This document shows, in pieces, positions 27,308 through 36,605 of a stretch of DNA of 64,000 nt (the stretch's first letter is position 1; each line of letters begins with the position of its first letter). The position numbers were made by a program, and so were the translations under genes. Source of the stretch: Glycomyces fuscus (GTDB lineage: Bacteria > Actinomycetota > Actinomycetes > Streptosporangiales > Streptosporangiaceae); assembly GCA_002529455.1 (NCBI GenBank), contig NYMS01000060.1, forward strand, positions 1-64,000, given 5' to 3'. A model generated the notes under the pieces. That model saw only the letters and a program-made list of their open reading frames with translations, was not told the origin of the DNA and did not search any database.

Positions 27308-27341
27308 CGCGGCGGGACCTCCCGCGGACGGCCCCGCCGCG
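27308..27341. terminator. Hairpin between convergent HTH gene and ndgR
   Basis: CGCGGCGGG / CCCGCCGCG, 9 bp with a 16-base loop, in the gap between the two convergent genes. Confidence 0.45.
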
Positions 27342-27469
27342 TCCGCGCGCCGCCTCGGGCGCCCGGACGGGGGAAGGGCCGCGCGGGGCGTCCGTCGGGG
27401 GTGGCGGGTCCCGGCGCCGAGCGCCCCCGGCGGGCGGGACGAGTCGGGGCGGGGGCCCGGGAACGCCGC

Positions 27470-28204
27470 CTAGTGGGCGCCGTCGTAGCTGTGCAGGGAC
27501 TCGCTGATCTTCTCCGCCGCCGACAGCACCGCCTGGGAGTGGATGCGGCCGGGGGAGCGGGTCAGGCGCTCTATGGGGCCCGACACCGACACGGCGGCGA
27601 TCACGCGCCCGCCGGGGCCCGACACCGGCGCGGACACCGACGCCACGCCCTGCTCGCGCTCGGCGACGCTCTGGGCCCACCGGCGGCGGCGCACCTGGGC
27701 CAGGCTGGCCGCGGTGAACCGCGCCCCCAGCAGGGAGCGGCGGATCCGGTCGGAGTCCTCCCAGGCCAGCAGCACCTGGGCGGCCGAACCGGCGTTCATG
27801 GGCAGCTCGCTGCCGACCGGCACCGTGTCGCGCAGCCCGCTGCTGCGCTCGGAGGCGGCCACGCACACCCGCAGGTCCCCCTGGCGCCGGTAGAGCTGCG
27901 CGCTCTCCCCGGTCAGGTCGCGCAGCTGCACCAGGACGGGGGAGGCCACGGCCAGCAGCCGGTCCTCGCCGGTCGCTATCGACAGCTCGCCCAGGCGCGG
28001 ACCCAGCACGAAGCGCCCCTGGCTGTCGCGGGTGACCATGCGGTGGCGCTCCAGCGCCACCGCCAGTCGGTGGGCCGTCGGCCGGGCCAGACCGGTGATC
28101 TGTACCAACTGGGCCAGGGACGCCGGTCCCGACTCCAGGGCGTCGAGGACGGACATGGTCTTGTCCAGGACACCGACGCCGCTGGATGAGCTAGAGTTGT
28201 CCAT
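27470..28204 (-). CDS. ndgR: IclR-family regulator of branched-chain amino-acid genes
   Basis: 244 residues. Start ATG 28204 (MDNSSSSSGVGVLDKTMSVL) matches the N-terminus of streptomycete NdgR as I recall it. The helix-turn-helix is about residues 24-46 (SLAQLVQITGLARPTAHRL). The IclR effector domain fills the rest (SAQLYRRQGDLRVCVAA, SGPIERLTR). Upstream on its strand: TTGCAT, 17 bases, CAATAT, 6 bases, ATG, so it is probably leaderless. An imperfect copy of the candidate operator lies in the spacer, which suggests autoregulation. Divergent from leuC, the classic NdgR target. Confidence 0.93.
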   Translation of the reverse strand: MDNSSSSSGVGVLDKTMSVLDALESGPASLAQLVQITGLARPTAHRLAVALERHRMVTRDSQGRFVLGPRLGELSIATGEDRLLAVASPVLVQLRDLTGESAQLYRRQGDLRVCVAASERSSGLRDTVPVGSELPMNAGSAAQVLLAWEDSDRIRRSLLGARFTAASLAQVRRRRWAQSVAEREQGVASVSAPVSGPGGRVIAAVSVSGPIERLTRSPGRIHSQAVLSAAEKISESLHSYDGAH

Positions 28205-28210
28205 GGCTTG

Positions 28211-28239
28211 ATATTGCCGTCTCGAAATGTGGAATGCAA
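28211..28239 (-). promoter_or_regulatory. ndgR promoter
   Basis: Reading leftward: TTGCAT (28239-28234), 17-base spacer, CAATAT (28216-28211), then 6 bases to the ATG. Confidence 0.6.
28220..28234. promoter_or_regulatory. Imperfect candidate NdgR operator in the ndgR-leuC region
   Basis: TCTCG-AAATG-TGGAA, 7 of 10 matches to TCTCA-N5-TGAGA. It overlaps the ndgR spacer and a possible leuC promoter (TTGATA 28208-28213, TGGAAT 28230-28235). Confidence 0.4.
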
Positions 28240-28308
28240 GTCGAGCCGCAGTCCGCGCAGGGCTCCACACGAGACGCGCCCGAGACGAAACGAGAGAGGC
28301 GATCGCCC

Positions 28309-29715
28309 ATGGCACGCACGATGGCCGAGAAGGTCTGGGAGGAGCACGTCGTCCGGCGTGCCGACGGCGAGCCGGACCTGCTCTACATCGACCTCCACCT
28401 CGTCCACGAGGTGACCAGCCCGCAGGCCTTCGAGGGCCTGCGCCTGGCGGGCCGGTCCGTGCGCCGCCCGGACCTGACCATCGCCACCGAGGACCACAAC
28501 GTCCCCACCATGGACCTGCTGGCCCCCATCGCCGACCCGGTCTCCCGCAAGCAGGTCGAGACGCTGCGCAAGAACTGCTCCGACTTCGGCGTGCGGCTGC
28601 ACCCGATGGGCGACATCGAGCAGGGCGTGGTGCACGTGGTCGGCCCCCAGCTGGGCCTGACCCAGCCGGGCATGACCATCGTCTGCGGTGACAGCCACAC
28701 CAGCACCCACGGCGCGTTCGGCGCCCTGGCCTTCGGTATCGGCACCAGCCAGGTCGAGCACGTCCTGGCCACCCAGACCCTGCCGATGGCCCCCTTCAAG
28801 ACCATGGCCGTCACCGTCAACGGCACGCTGCGGCCGGGTGTGTCCGCCAAGGACATCATCCTCGCGGTCATCGCCAAGATCGGCACCGGAGGCGGCCAGG
28901 GCTACGTCATCGAGTACCGGGGCGAGGCCATCGAGGCCCTGTCCATGGAAGCCCGCATGACCGTGTGCAACATGTCCATCGAGGCGGGCGCGCGCGCCGG
29001 GATGATCGCCCCGGACCAGACCACGTTCGACTACATCCGGGGCCGGGCGCACGCGCCCAAGGGCGAGGACTTCGACGCCGCGGTGGAGCACTGGAGGAGC
29101 CTGCGCACCGACGAGGGCGCGGTCTTCGACGCCGAGGTCGTGCTGGACGCCGACGAGCTCAGCCCGTTCGTCACCTGGGGCACCAACCCCGGCCAGGGCG
29201 TGCCGCTGGACGCCTCCGTGCCCGACCCCGCCTCGTTCGAGGACCCCTCGGCCCGCGCCGCCGCCGAGAAGGCCCTGGCCTACATGGACCTCCGGGCCGG
29301 GACGCCGATGCGCGAGGTGAGGGTGGACACCGTCTTCCTGGGCTCGTGCACCAACGGCCGCATCGAGGACCTGCGCACCGCCGCCGAGATCCTCCGCGGG
29401 CGCAGGGTCGCCGAGGGCGTGCGCATGCTCGTCGTCCCCGGCTCCATGCGGGTCAAGGAGCAGGCCAACGAGGAGGGCCTGGGCCGGGTCTTCGAGGAGG
29501 CCGGCGCCGAGTGGCGCGAGGCGGGCTGCTCGATGTGCCTGGGCATGAACCCCGACCAGCTCAAGCCCGGCGAGCGCAGTGCCTCCACCTCCAACCGCAA
29601 CTTCGAGGGCCGCCAGGGCCGCGGCGGGCGCACCCACCTGGTGTCGCCGCAGGTGGCCGCCGCCACCGCGGTACGCGGCACCCTGTCCTCGCCCGCCGAC
29701 CTGGCCGCCCTCTAG
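28309..29715 (+). CDS. leuC: 3-isopropylmalate dehydratase large subunit
   Basis: 468 residues. With LeuD it isomerises 2- to 3-isopropylmalate (and citramalate to methylmalate). The start MARTMAEKVWEEHVV (ATG 28309) has GAGAGG upstream. The 4Fe-4S cysteines are Cys347 (GSCTNG), Cys407 and Cys410 (GCSMC). Other blocks are EDHNVPT, GDSHTSTHGAFG and SNRNFEGRQG. leuD follows after 25 bases. Divergent from ndgR, which probably controls it. Confidence 0.97.
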   Translation: MARTMAEKVWEEHVVRRADGEPDLLYIDLHLVHEVTSPQAFEGLRLAGRSVRRPDLTIATEDHNVPTMDLLAPIADPVSRKQVETLRKNCSDFGVRLHPMGDIEQGVVHVVGPQLGLTQPGMTIVCGDSHTSTHGAFGALAFGIGTSQVEHVLATQTLPMAPFKTMAVTVNGTLRPGVSAKDIILAVIAKIGTGGGQGYVIEYRGEAIEALSMEARMTVCNMSIEAGARAGMIAPDQTTFDYIRGRAHAPKGEDFDAAVEHWRSLRTDEGAVFDAEVVLDADELSPFVTWGTNPGQGVPLDASVPDPASFEDPSARAAAEKALAYMDLRAGTPMREVRVDTVFLGSCTNGRIEDLRTAAEILRGRRVAEGVRMLVVPGSMRVKEQANEEGLGRVFEEAGAEWREAGCSMCLGMNPDQLKPGERSASTSNRNFEGRQGRGGRTHLVSPQVAAATAVRGTLSSPADLAAL

Positions 29716-29740
29716 CGCGCCCCGTTAGGAGAGACCTCTC

Positions 29741-30337
29741 ATGGAGAAGTTCGACGTCCACACCGGTCGGGCCGTGCCGCTGCGCGCGAGCAACGTCGAC
29801 ACCGACCAGATCATCCCGGCCGTCTACCTCAAGCGGGTCAGCCGGACCGGCTTCGAGGACGGCCTGTTCGCCGAGTGGCGCAAGTCCGACCCCGACTTCG
29901 TCCTCAACCGCCCCGAGTACCAGGGCGCGTCCGTGCTGGTGGCCGGTCCGGACTTCGGCACGGGCTCCTCGCGCGAGCACGCCGTGTGGGCGCTCCAGGA
30001 CTACGGCTTCAAGACCGTGCTGTCCTCGCGCTTCGCCGACATCTTCCGCGGCAACTCGCTCAAGGGCGGCCTGCTGACGGTCCTGCTGGCGCAGGAGGTC
30101 ATCGACCGGATCTGGGCGGCCGTCGAGGCCGACCCCGCCACCGAGGTGACCGTGGACCTGGTCGAGCGCCAGGTGCGGGTTCCGGCGGCGGGCGTGCAGG
30201 AGTCCTTCGAGCTGGACGACTACACCCGCTGGCGGCTCCTGGAGGGTCTGGACGACATCGCGCTGACCCTGCGCCACACGGACGAGATCGGGGAGTTCGA
30301 GGGCACCCGCAAGCCCTGGCTGCCGGTGACCCTCTAG
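29741..30337 (+). CDS. leuD: 3-isopropylmalate dehydratase small subunit
   Basis: 198 residues, the swivel domain that completes the LeuC active site. Conserved blocks are NVDTDQIIPA, FGTGSSREHA and SRFADIFRGN. GGAGAG precedes ATG 29741. Cotranscribed with leuC; a large hairpin and T-rich tail follow. Confidence 0.97.
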   Translation: MEKFDVHTGRAVPLRASNVDTDQIIPAVYLKRVSRTGFEDGLFAEWRKSDPDFVLNRPEYQGASVLVAGPDFGTGSSREHAVWALQDYGFKTVLSSRFADIFRGNSLKGGLLTVLLAQEVIDRIWAAVEADPATEVTVDLVERQVRVPAAGVQESFELDDYTRWRLLEGLDDIALTLRHTDEIGEFEGTRKPWLPVTL

Positions 30338-30686
30338 CCACGGATCGGCTTCTGGACCGGGGATTCGCGGCCTGTGTGACGCAGGACACCCCCGGTCCAG
30401 AAATATTTTACCTTTACCCACTGTGAGCGTCTGCTTACGGGTCTTCCGTCCTTAAGTTCCGCGTGTCTCGTGCCCGGAATCCGGTTATACGTAGGCATTT
30501 GAGGCTCGCAGAAGGGGCCAAAAGGGACTGAAGTCGGAGGCGTCTCCGGTCTGGACCGGGGCTCCACCGAAGCTGCCGCGCAGGTGGGGATGGGCCCGAC
30601 ACGCCCTGCCCGTAGGCGTTTGTATTTGTGTAAGGGCCTCTGCTTCCCCTAATTTCGTGCGAGCAAGGGGGAACCGGAGGAACCTT
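30338..30686. other. Intergenic region between leuD and hup
   Basis: 349 bases, less GC-rich than average, with no ORF supported. It holds the leuD terminator at its left end. The hup promoter is probably in the AT-richer stretch around 30615-30660 but no clear -35/-10 pair stands out. CTGGACCGGGG of the terminator stem recurs near 30552. Confidence 0.45.
30350..30412 (+). terminator. Terminator after leuD
   Basis: A perfect 13-bp stem TTCTGGACCGGGG / CCCCGGTCCAGAA enclosing a 27-base loop that has its own CCTG/CAGG hairpin, followed by ATATTTTACC. Confidence 0.75.
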
Positions 30687-30968
30687 ATGAACAAGCGTGA
30701 CCTGATCGACGCGATCTCCGACCGGCTCGGAGACAAGAAGACCGCGACCGAAGCGGTCAACGCTGTGCTTGACACCATTCAGGCCACCGTGGCGTCGGGC
30801 GACAAGGTCGCCATCACCGGCTTCGGTGTTTTCGAGAAGTCCGAGCGCGCGGCCCGTACGGCCCGCAACCCCGCCACCGGCGCCACCATCAACGTCCCCG
30901 CGAGCTTCGTTCCGAAGTTCCGCGCTGGCGCTGACTTCAAGGCGCTGGTCAACGGCGACAAGAAGTAG
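30687..30968 (+). CDS. hup: HU-family histone-like DNA-binding protein
   Basis: 93 residues, from ATG 30687 with GGAGG upstream. It is the short HU form without a lysine-rich tail. MNKRDLIDAISDRLGDKKTA and GFGVFEKSERAARTARNP are the dimer helices and DNA-binding arm. A nucleoid-compacting protein. It is followed by a strong hairpin. Confidence 0.97.
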   Translation: MNKRDLIDAISDRLGDKKTATEAVNAVLDTIQATVASGDKVAITGFGVFEKSERAARTARNPATGATINVPASFVPKFRAGADFKALVNGDKK

Positions 30969-30994
30969 CCCGCCACCGCACGGCGACGGGTTCG

Positions 30995-31028
30995 TCCGCC
31001 CGGGTCCCTTCCGAGGGGCCCGGGCGGA
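30995..31028. terminator. Bidirectional terminator between hup and cofC
   Basis: A 14-pair stem TCCGCCCGGGTCCC / GGGGCCCGGGCGGA with a 6-base loop, between convergent genes. Confidence 0.75.
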
Positions 31029-31151
31029 ACGTGTTTCCCGGGGTCCTCGGGGCTTGAGGGGCCTTCGGGGCGCGGGAGCGCCGGAGAGGCCCGCGAGAGG
31101 CGCGGGGGCGACGGAAGGACACGGGGGACCGGGAAGGGGCGCGGAAGGGGC

Positions 31152-31844
31152 TCAGGGCGTGTTCTGCGGGCACAGGCCGCCGCCCACGAGCTCCCACAGC
31201 CCGCGCGTCCTGGGGCCCACGCCCAGCGCCACCGCGGCGCGCAGGTCCTCGAAGGTGTCCACGTCGCGTCGCACCGAAGCCGCGTCCGGCACCACCAGCT
31301 CCCTGGCGCCCCCGGACAGGTGGCGGGCCCGCGAGGCCCCCTCGAAGGCCGGGGTGAACGGGTGTCCGGGCGCCGCGGCGAACAGCGTCGTGCCCACGCC
31401 GGGGGCGTCCGGCAGGAAGGAGCGGCCGTGTCCGGCGGCCGCCGCCAGGACCCGCCCCAGCTCCTCGGGGCGCAGCGCCGGCAGGTCGGCGGACAGGGCG
31501 CACACCCCGAGTCCGGGCAGGCGCCGCCGCGCGACGGCCGCCCCGTGCTCCAGCGCCGGGTTCAGCCCCGTACCGGGCTCCCCGCCCACCACCACCGCGC
31601 CCAGACGGGCCAGTTCGGTGCCCGCGCGCGCGTCCTCGGTCACCGCGAACACCGCCGCCGCCCCGGGGCAGGCCCGCGCCGCGGCCACCGTGTCGCAGGC
31701 GATGGCCAGCGCCAGGTCCTCGCGGAGGCCTCCCGCGACCCGGGCCAGTCGCGACTTGGCGCGGCCGAGGTGCTTCACTGGGACGACCAGGGACCAGCGC
31801 GCCCCGGGGCGCGGAGCCCCGCCCCGTTCTCCACAACCGGTCAC
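31152..31844 (-). CDS. cofC: Phosphoenolpyruvate/2-phospho-L-lactate guanylyltransferase
   Basis: 230 residues if read from GTG 31844. It activates phosphoenolpyruvate or phospholactate with GTP for coenzyme F420 synthesis; the actinobacterial orthologue is also called FbiD. The nucleotidyltransferase start WSLVVPVKHLGRAKSRL corresponds to the G-loop and lysine of the family. SADLPAL (metal-site Asp) and GVGTTLF follow. The start is uncertain: another GTG (31871) and an ATG (31964) are in frame, but the family usually begins about 10-20 residues before the VPVK segment. Confidence 0.85.
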   Translation of the reverse strand: MTGCGERGGAPRPGARWSLVVPVKHLGRAKSRLARVAGGLREDLALAIACDTVAAARACPGAAAVFAVTEDARAGTELARLGAVVVGGEPGTGLNPALEHGAAVARRRLPGLGVCALSADLPALRPEELGRVLAAAAGHGRSFLPDAPGVGTTLFAAAPGHPFTPAFEGASRARHLSGGARELVVPDAASVRRDVDTFEDLRAAVALGVGPRTRGLWELVGGGLCPQNTP

Positions 31845-32131
31845 GGTCCCCCCGGAACGTCGGTACGGCACGACAGTGACGAGGGTAGGCGTTCGGGGGA
31901 GGGGCCGTCGGCGCCGCCCGGCGGGGTCGCGTGAATTCCCCTCCCCGGGCGCCCCGCCGTCCACCGCGGCCGCGCGCGGCGGTCGGGTGCGCGCCCGGCG
32001 CGTCCCTGGACCGTGTTCCGCGGACGGTGCCCCGCCGTGCAGCAGGGCGTTCGCCCGCGGACCACGCCCTAGACTGAATCGGTTGTGCTGTGCGGCCTCG
32101 ACGGGCCCGGAGCGATGGAGTGAGGAGTCCC

Positions 32132-32971
32132 GTGGCCAAGCAACGAGAATCCCGGTGGGTGAAGGCGGTCGTCTCCCGGATCGTCCGACTCGTCCTGTGG
32201 TTCGTGACCAAGCCGGAGTGGAAGGGCACCGAGCACGTCCCCGCCAAGGGCGGAGTGATCATCGCCCTCAACCACCTGTCCCTGGCGGACCCGCTGACGG
32301 TCGCCCACTTCCTCTACATCGGCGCCCGGCGCTGGCCGACCTTCACCATGAAGGAGGGGGTCATGCGCATCCCCGTGGTGAGCGCGGTGGCCAGGAGCAC
32401 CGGCCAGATCCCCGTCAAGCGCGGCAGCACCGACGCCGTCAAGGCGCTGCACGAGGCCGAGCTGGCGCTCACCCGCGACGGGTCCTCGGTGATCTTCTAC
32501 CCCGAGGGCACCTGCACCCGGGACCCGGACCTGTGGCCGATGACCGCCAAGACCGGCGTGGCGCGCCTGGCGCTCACCACGGGCGTGCCCGTGGTCCCGG
32601 TGGCGCACTGGGGCGAGCAGCACATCATGCCCTACGGTTCCAAGAAGGTCAGCCTGTTCCCGCGCAAGCGCCTGGAGTTCCGGGCCGGCCCGCCGGTGGA
32701 CCTGTCCCGGTTCCGGGACCGGCCGCTGACCGGAACGGTCCTGCGCGAGGCCACCGAGGCGATCATGGCCGACATCACCGGCCTCCAGGCGCAGATCCGC
32801 GGCGAGGAGCCGCCCGCGGTCCCCTACGACCCCAGGAAGGCGCGGGCCGCGGGGAGCGGGGAGCGGCCTTCCGTGGACGGCGGCGCGGCCGCCGCGCAGG
32901 ACAGCACGGCGCCGGCCGACGACGGGGCCGGGGCGAAGAGCGAGAACGGGAAGAACAGCACGGGGGCATGA
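32132..32971 (+). CDS. plsC: 1-acyl-sn-glycerol-3-phosphate acyltransferase
   Basis: 279 residues, from GTG 32132 with GAGGAG upstream. It acylates lysophosphatidic acid to phosphatidic acid at the membrane. The HxxxxD catalytic box is NHLSLADP (residues 47-54), and the glycerol-phosphate-binding FPEGT-type box is YPEGT (about 123-127). The Ala/Asp-rich C-terminal tail (about 230-279) is not conserved. It overlaps gpsA by 4 bases (ATGA), coupling two steps of phospholipid synthesis. Confidence 0.95.
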   Translation: MAKQRESRWVKAVVSRIVRLVLWFVTKPEWKGTEHVPAKGGVIIALNHLSLADPLTVAHFLYIGARRWPTFTMKEGVMRIPVVSAVARSTGQIPVKRGSTDAVKALHEAELALTRDGSSVIFYPEGTCTRDPDLWPMTAKTGVARLALTTGVPVVPVAHWGEQHIMPYGSKKVSLFPRKRLEFRAGPPVDLSRFRDRPLTGTVLREATEAIMADITGLQAQIRGEEPPAVPYDPRKARAAGSGERPSVDGGAAAAQDSTAPADDGAGAKSENGKNSTGA

Positions 32972-34035
32972 CGGATCCGATGGGTACCGACGACGTGAGG
33001 ATCGCCGTTCTGGGCGCGGGCTCGTGGGGCACCGTGTTCGCGAACATCATCGCGGACGCGGCCGACCTGGCCAGGGAGCGCGACCCGGGCGGCCCCGCCG
33101 CCGAGGTGGTCCTGTGGGGACGGCGGTCCTCGGTGGTCGACGCGATCAACACCACCTCCGAGAACCCCGACTACTTCCCCGGGATCGCCCTCAACCCGCG
33201 CCTGCGCGCCACCACCGACGCGCCCAAGGCGCTGGCGGAGGCCGACGTGGTGGTGCTGGCGGTGCCGTCGCAGACGCTGCGGGCCAACCTCGTGGACTGG
33301 CGCCCCCACCTGCGCGAGGACGCGGTGGTGGTCAGCCTCATGAAGGGTGTGGAACTGGGCACCCGCATGCGGGTGAGCCAGATCCTCGCCGAGGTCCTGG
33401 AGTACCCCGAGGAGCGCATCGCGGTCGTGTCGGGCCCCAACCTGGCCCGCGAGATCGCCGAGCGCCAGCCCGCCACCGCCGTGGTCGCCTGCCCGCACGA
33501 GCCGACGGCCGTGCGGCTCCAGGGCCTGTTCAAGTCGGCCTACTTCCGCCCCTACACCAGCACCGACCTGGTCGGGGTGGAGATCGGCGGCGCGATGAAG
33601 AACGTGATCGGCCTGGCCGTCGGCGTGGCCGAGGGCATGGGCTTCGGCGACAACACCAAGGCGTCCCTCATCACCCGGGGCCTGGCCGAGACCACGCGCC
33701 TGGCGGTGGCCCTGGGAGCCGACGAGCACACCCTGTCCGGGCTGGCCGGGATGGGCGACCTGGTCGCGACATGCTCGTCGCCGCTGTCGCGAAACCGGAC
33801 CTTCGGTGAGAAACTGGGCGCTGGCAAGACCCTCGAACAGGTCGTCGCGGAGACCAAGCAGACGGCGGAGGGGGTCAAGTCCTCCGAGTCCGTCCTGGAA
33901 CTCGGGTGGGCCCACGGGGTCGACCTGCCGATCACCGAGGCCGTCGTCAAGATGATGCACCACGACCTGAGCCCGGCCGAGGCGCTCGCCGCCTTCATGG
34001 CGCGCACCGCCAAGCCCGAGCGCTACGGGGTCTGA
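32968..34035 (+). CDS. gpsA: Glycerol-3-phosphate dehydrogenase [NAD(P)+]
   Basis: 355 residues. It reduces dihydroxyacetone phosphate to sn-glycerol-3-phosphate, the lipid backbone. The N-terminal LGAGSWGT is the nucleotide loop, and the catalytic Lys is near residue 211 in GGAMKNVIGLAVG. ATG 32968 overlaps the plsC stop; a second ATG at 32980 is possible. Confidence 0.97.
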   Translation: MTDPMGTDDVRIAVLGAGSWGTVFANIIADAADLARERDPGGPAAEVVLWGRRSSVVDAINTTSENPDYFPGIALNPRLRATTDAPKALAEADVVVLAVPSQTLRANLVDWRPHLREDAVVVSLMKGVELGTRMRVSQILAEVLEYPEERIAVVSGPNLAREIAERQPATAVVACPHEPTAVRLQGLFKSAYFRPYTSTDLVGVEIGGAMKNVIGLAVGVAEGMGFGDNTKASLITRGLAETTRLAVALGADEHTLSGLAGMGDLVATCSSPLSRNRTFGEKLGAGKTLEQVVAETKQTAEGVKSSESVLELGWAHGVDLPITEAVVKMMHHDLSPAEALAAFMARTAKPERYGV

Positions 34036-34046
34036 GAGCGAGCACG

Positions 34047-35276
34047 ATGTCACACACACCAGGGTCCGCGGCGGGCGCCGGGGCCGAGGGCGAGTACACG
34101 CGGGCGGTCTCCCTCCCGCAGGCGCCGGTCCCCGCCGAGCGCCCGATGCGCATGCCCGTCCACCGGGCCACCACCTACGCGTTCGACACCTCCCAGGAGT
34201 ACGCGGACGTGCTGGCGGGCACCCGGCCGGGCTACTCCTACGCGCGCATCGACAGCCCCACCGTGGACGCGTTCGCCGACGCGGTCGCGGCCCTGGAGGG
34301 CGCCGGGGTGCCCGAGCCGGTGCGCGGACAGGCCTTCTCCTCGGGCATGGGCGCGCTCAGCACGGTGTTCATGGCGCTGACCGAGGCCGGGTCGCACGTC
34401 GTGGCCGCGCGGTCCATCTACGGCAACACCCACTCCCTGCTGGACCGGCTCCTGCGCCGGTTCGGCGTGCGCACCGACTTCGTGGACATCACCGACCCGG
34501 ACGCGGTGCGCGCCGCCGTGGGGCCCGACACCCGGATGGTGTTCACCGAGACGCTGTCCAACCCCACCATGACCGTCTCCGACCTGCCCGAGCTGGCCCG
34601 GATCTCCCACGAGGCCGGTGCCGTACTGGTGGTCGACTCCACCTTCGCCTCCCCGGCCGTGTGCCGCCCGCTGGAGCACGGCGCCGACGTGGTCGTGCAC
34701 TCGGCCACCAAGTACATCGGGGGCCACAGCGACACCACCGGCGGCGTGGCCGTGGCCTCGCCCGACCTGATCGGGCGCATCCGCTCCGCGCGCGTGGACC
34801 TGGGCCCCTGCCTGGCCCCCGACGAGGCCTACCTGCTGCACCGGGGGCTGGAGACGCTGCCGCTGCGGGTGCAGCGCCAGTGCGAGAGCGCGGCGGCCCT
34901 CGCCGCGGCCCTGGAGGGGCACCCCCTGGTGGAGCGGGTCGACCACCCCTCGCTGGCCTCCCACCCCCAGGCGGCGCTGGCCGGCAAGCTCTTCGACCAG
35001 GGCCGCTACGGCGCGGTCGTGACCGTGCACCCGCGCGGCGGCCGCGAGGCGGGGATGGCCTTCGCCGACCGGCTGAGGGTGGCCACCATCGCCGCCTCGC
35101 TGGGCGGCACGCACACCCTGGCCGGACACGTCGCCTCCACGTCGCACCGCAGCATGAGCGCGGAGGAACTGGCCGCGGCGGGCATCTCACCGGGAGCGGT
35201 GCGGTTCTCCGTCGGCCTGGAGGACCCCCGTGACCTCGTCGAGGACGCCCTGGCGGCCCTCGGCGGGGACAGCTGA
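34047..35276 (+). CDS. Cys/Met-metabolism PLP-dependent enzyme (cystathionine gamma-synthase/lyase-like)
   Basis: 409 residues, from ATG 34047, 11 bases after gpsA. Fold-type I; the PLP lysine is Lys222 in SATKYIGGHSD. Other family blocks are GYSYARIDSPT, FSSGMGALST and ETLSNPTM. Family members make or break cystathionine or methionine, and the sequence alone does not decide which. Its position between gpsA and ddl is conserved in streptomycetes as I recall. Confidence 0.88.
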   Translation: MSHTPGSAAGAGAEGEYTRAVSLPQAPVPAERPMRMPVHRATTYAFDTSQEYADVLAGTRPGYSYARIDSPTVDAFADAVAALEGAGVPEPVRGQAFSSGMGALSTVFMALTEAGSHVVAARSIYGNTHSLLDRLLRRFGVRTDFVDITDPDAVRAAVGPDTRMVFTETLSNPTMTVSDLPELARISHEAGAVLVVDSTFASPAVCRPLEHGADVVVHSATKYIGGHSDTTGGVAVASPDLIGRIRSARVDLGPCLAPDEAYLLHRGLETLPLRVQRQCESAAALAAALEGHPLVERVDHPSLASHPQAALAGKLFDQGRYGAVVTVHPRGGREAGMAFADRLRVATIAASLGGTHTLAGHVASTSHRSMSAEELAAAGISPGAVRFSVGLEDPRDLVEDALAALGGDS

Positions 35277-35335
35277 CACACCACGGGGTTTCACCCGTTC
35301 CGGTTCCAACCAATGGCGAGATAGGGTCAGGCAGC

Positions 35336-36460
35336 ATGTCGTCCGAGCAGCGCAAGATTCGGGTTGCCGTCGTCTTCGGCGGGCGTAGTTCCGAACACGA
35401 GATCTCCTGCGTCACCGCGGGCAGCGTGCTGTCCGTCGTCGACCACGACCGCTACGAGATCGTGCCGGTCGGTATCACCCGTAGCGGCAACTGGGTGCTG
35501 ACCTCGGGCGACCCCGAGAGCCTGCGCATCGACGCGGGCACCAGGGCGCTGCCGTCGGTGTCCGAGGACGGCGCCGACCTGGCGCTGCCCTTCGACTCGG
35601 CGGGCCAGCTGATGGTGGTGGACCCGGTCAAGGGCCCCGAGCGCCTGGCCGGGGTGGACGTGGTGCTGCCGCTGCTGCACGGACCCTTCGGCGAGGACGG
35701 CACCATCCAGGGGCTGTTCGAGATGATGGGCGTGCGCTACGCCGGAGCCGGGGTGTTCTCCAGCTCCGCCTCCATGGACAAGGTCTTCATGAAGGCCATG
35801 CTGCGCGGGAACAACATCCCCACCAGCGACTTCGTGGCCATCACCGACCGCCAGTGGCGCACCGAGCGCAAGAGGGTGCTGGACGACGTGGCCGAGCTGG
35901 GCGCCACCGTGTTCGTCAAGCCCGCCCGCGCGGGCAGCAGCGTGGGCATCAGCAGGGTGGAGGACTCCGCCGACGCCGACGCCGTGGTCGCCGCGGTCGA
36001 GGCCGCCCGGGAGCACGACCCCAAGGTGCTGGTGGAGGCCCAGGTCGTGGGCCGCGAGCTGGAGTGCGGGGTGCTGGAGTCCGAGGACGGCGGCACGCCC
36101 GACGTGTCCCTCCCGGCCGAGGTGCACGTCGCCGACGGCTTCGACTTCTACGACTTCGAGGCCAAGTACCTGTCCACGAGCAGCCTGACCATCCCGGCCG
36201 AGATCCCGGAGGAGGCCACGGCGCGGCTGCGCGCGATGGCCGCCGACGTGTTCGAGGCGATGGGGTGCGAGGGCCTGGCCCGTGTGGACTTCTTCTACAC
36301 CGAGGACGGCGACATCCTCGTCAACGAGCTCAACACCATGCCCGGTTTCACCCCGGCGTCGGCCTTCCCGCAGATGTGGGCCGCCACCGGCGTGGACTAC
36401 GCGGCCCTGGTGGAGCGGATGATCTCCACGGCGCTGCGCCGCGCCCCCGGCCTGCGCTGA
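35336..36460 (+). CDS. ddl: D-alanine--D-alanine ligase
   Basis: 374 residues. ATP-grasp enzyme making the D-Ala-D-Ala end of peptidoglycan precursors. Blocks: VVFGGRSSEHEIS, HGPFGEDGTIQG, FVKPARAGSSVGIS and the C-terminal LVNELNTMPGFT metal site. The omega loop reads FYDFEAKY with the aromatic residues of the D-Ala (not D-Lac) type, so no vancomycin-resistance substitution is suggested. TAGGGT (35322-35327) is 8 bases before ATG 35336, so the mRNA may be almost leaderless. Confidence 0.96.
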   Translation: MSSEQRKIRVAVVFGGRSSEHEISCVTAGSVLSVVDHDRYEIVPVGITRSGNWVLTSGDPESLRIDAGTRALPSVSEDGADLALPFDSAGQLMVVDPVKGPERLAGVDVVLPLLHGPFGEDGTIQGLFEMMGVRYAGAGVFSSSASMDKVFMKAMLRGNNIPTSDFVAITDRQWRTERKRVLDDVAELGATVFVKPARAGSSVGISRVEDSADADAVVAAVEAAREHDPKVLVEAQVVGRELECGVLESEDGGTPDVSLPAEVHVADGFDFYDFEAKYLSTSSLTIPAEIPEEATARLRAMAADVFEAMGCEGLARVDFFYTEDGDILVNELNTMPGFTPASAFPQMWAATGVDYAALVERMISTALRRAPGLR

Positions 36461-36538
36461 GGCCCCGGGGCCGACGCCCCCGCACGGGTGGTGCCCCCGG
36501 CCAGGGGACGGAGCCGGTTCCGGGGCGCCGTACGCGCA

Positions 36539-36566
36539 ACCGCCCCGCGCGAGGGCGCGGGGCGGT
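36539..36566. terminator. Bidirectional terminator between ddl and the EI24 gene
   Basis: A perfect 12-bp stem ACCGCCCCGCGC / GCGCGGGGCGGT with loop GAGG. Confidence 0.8.
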
Positions 36567-36605
36567 CCACGGTTCGGGTCGGCGCCGGTCGGCGTCCGGC
36601 TCCGG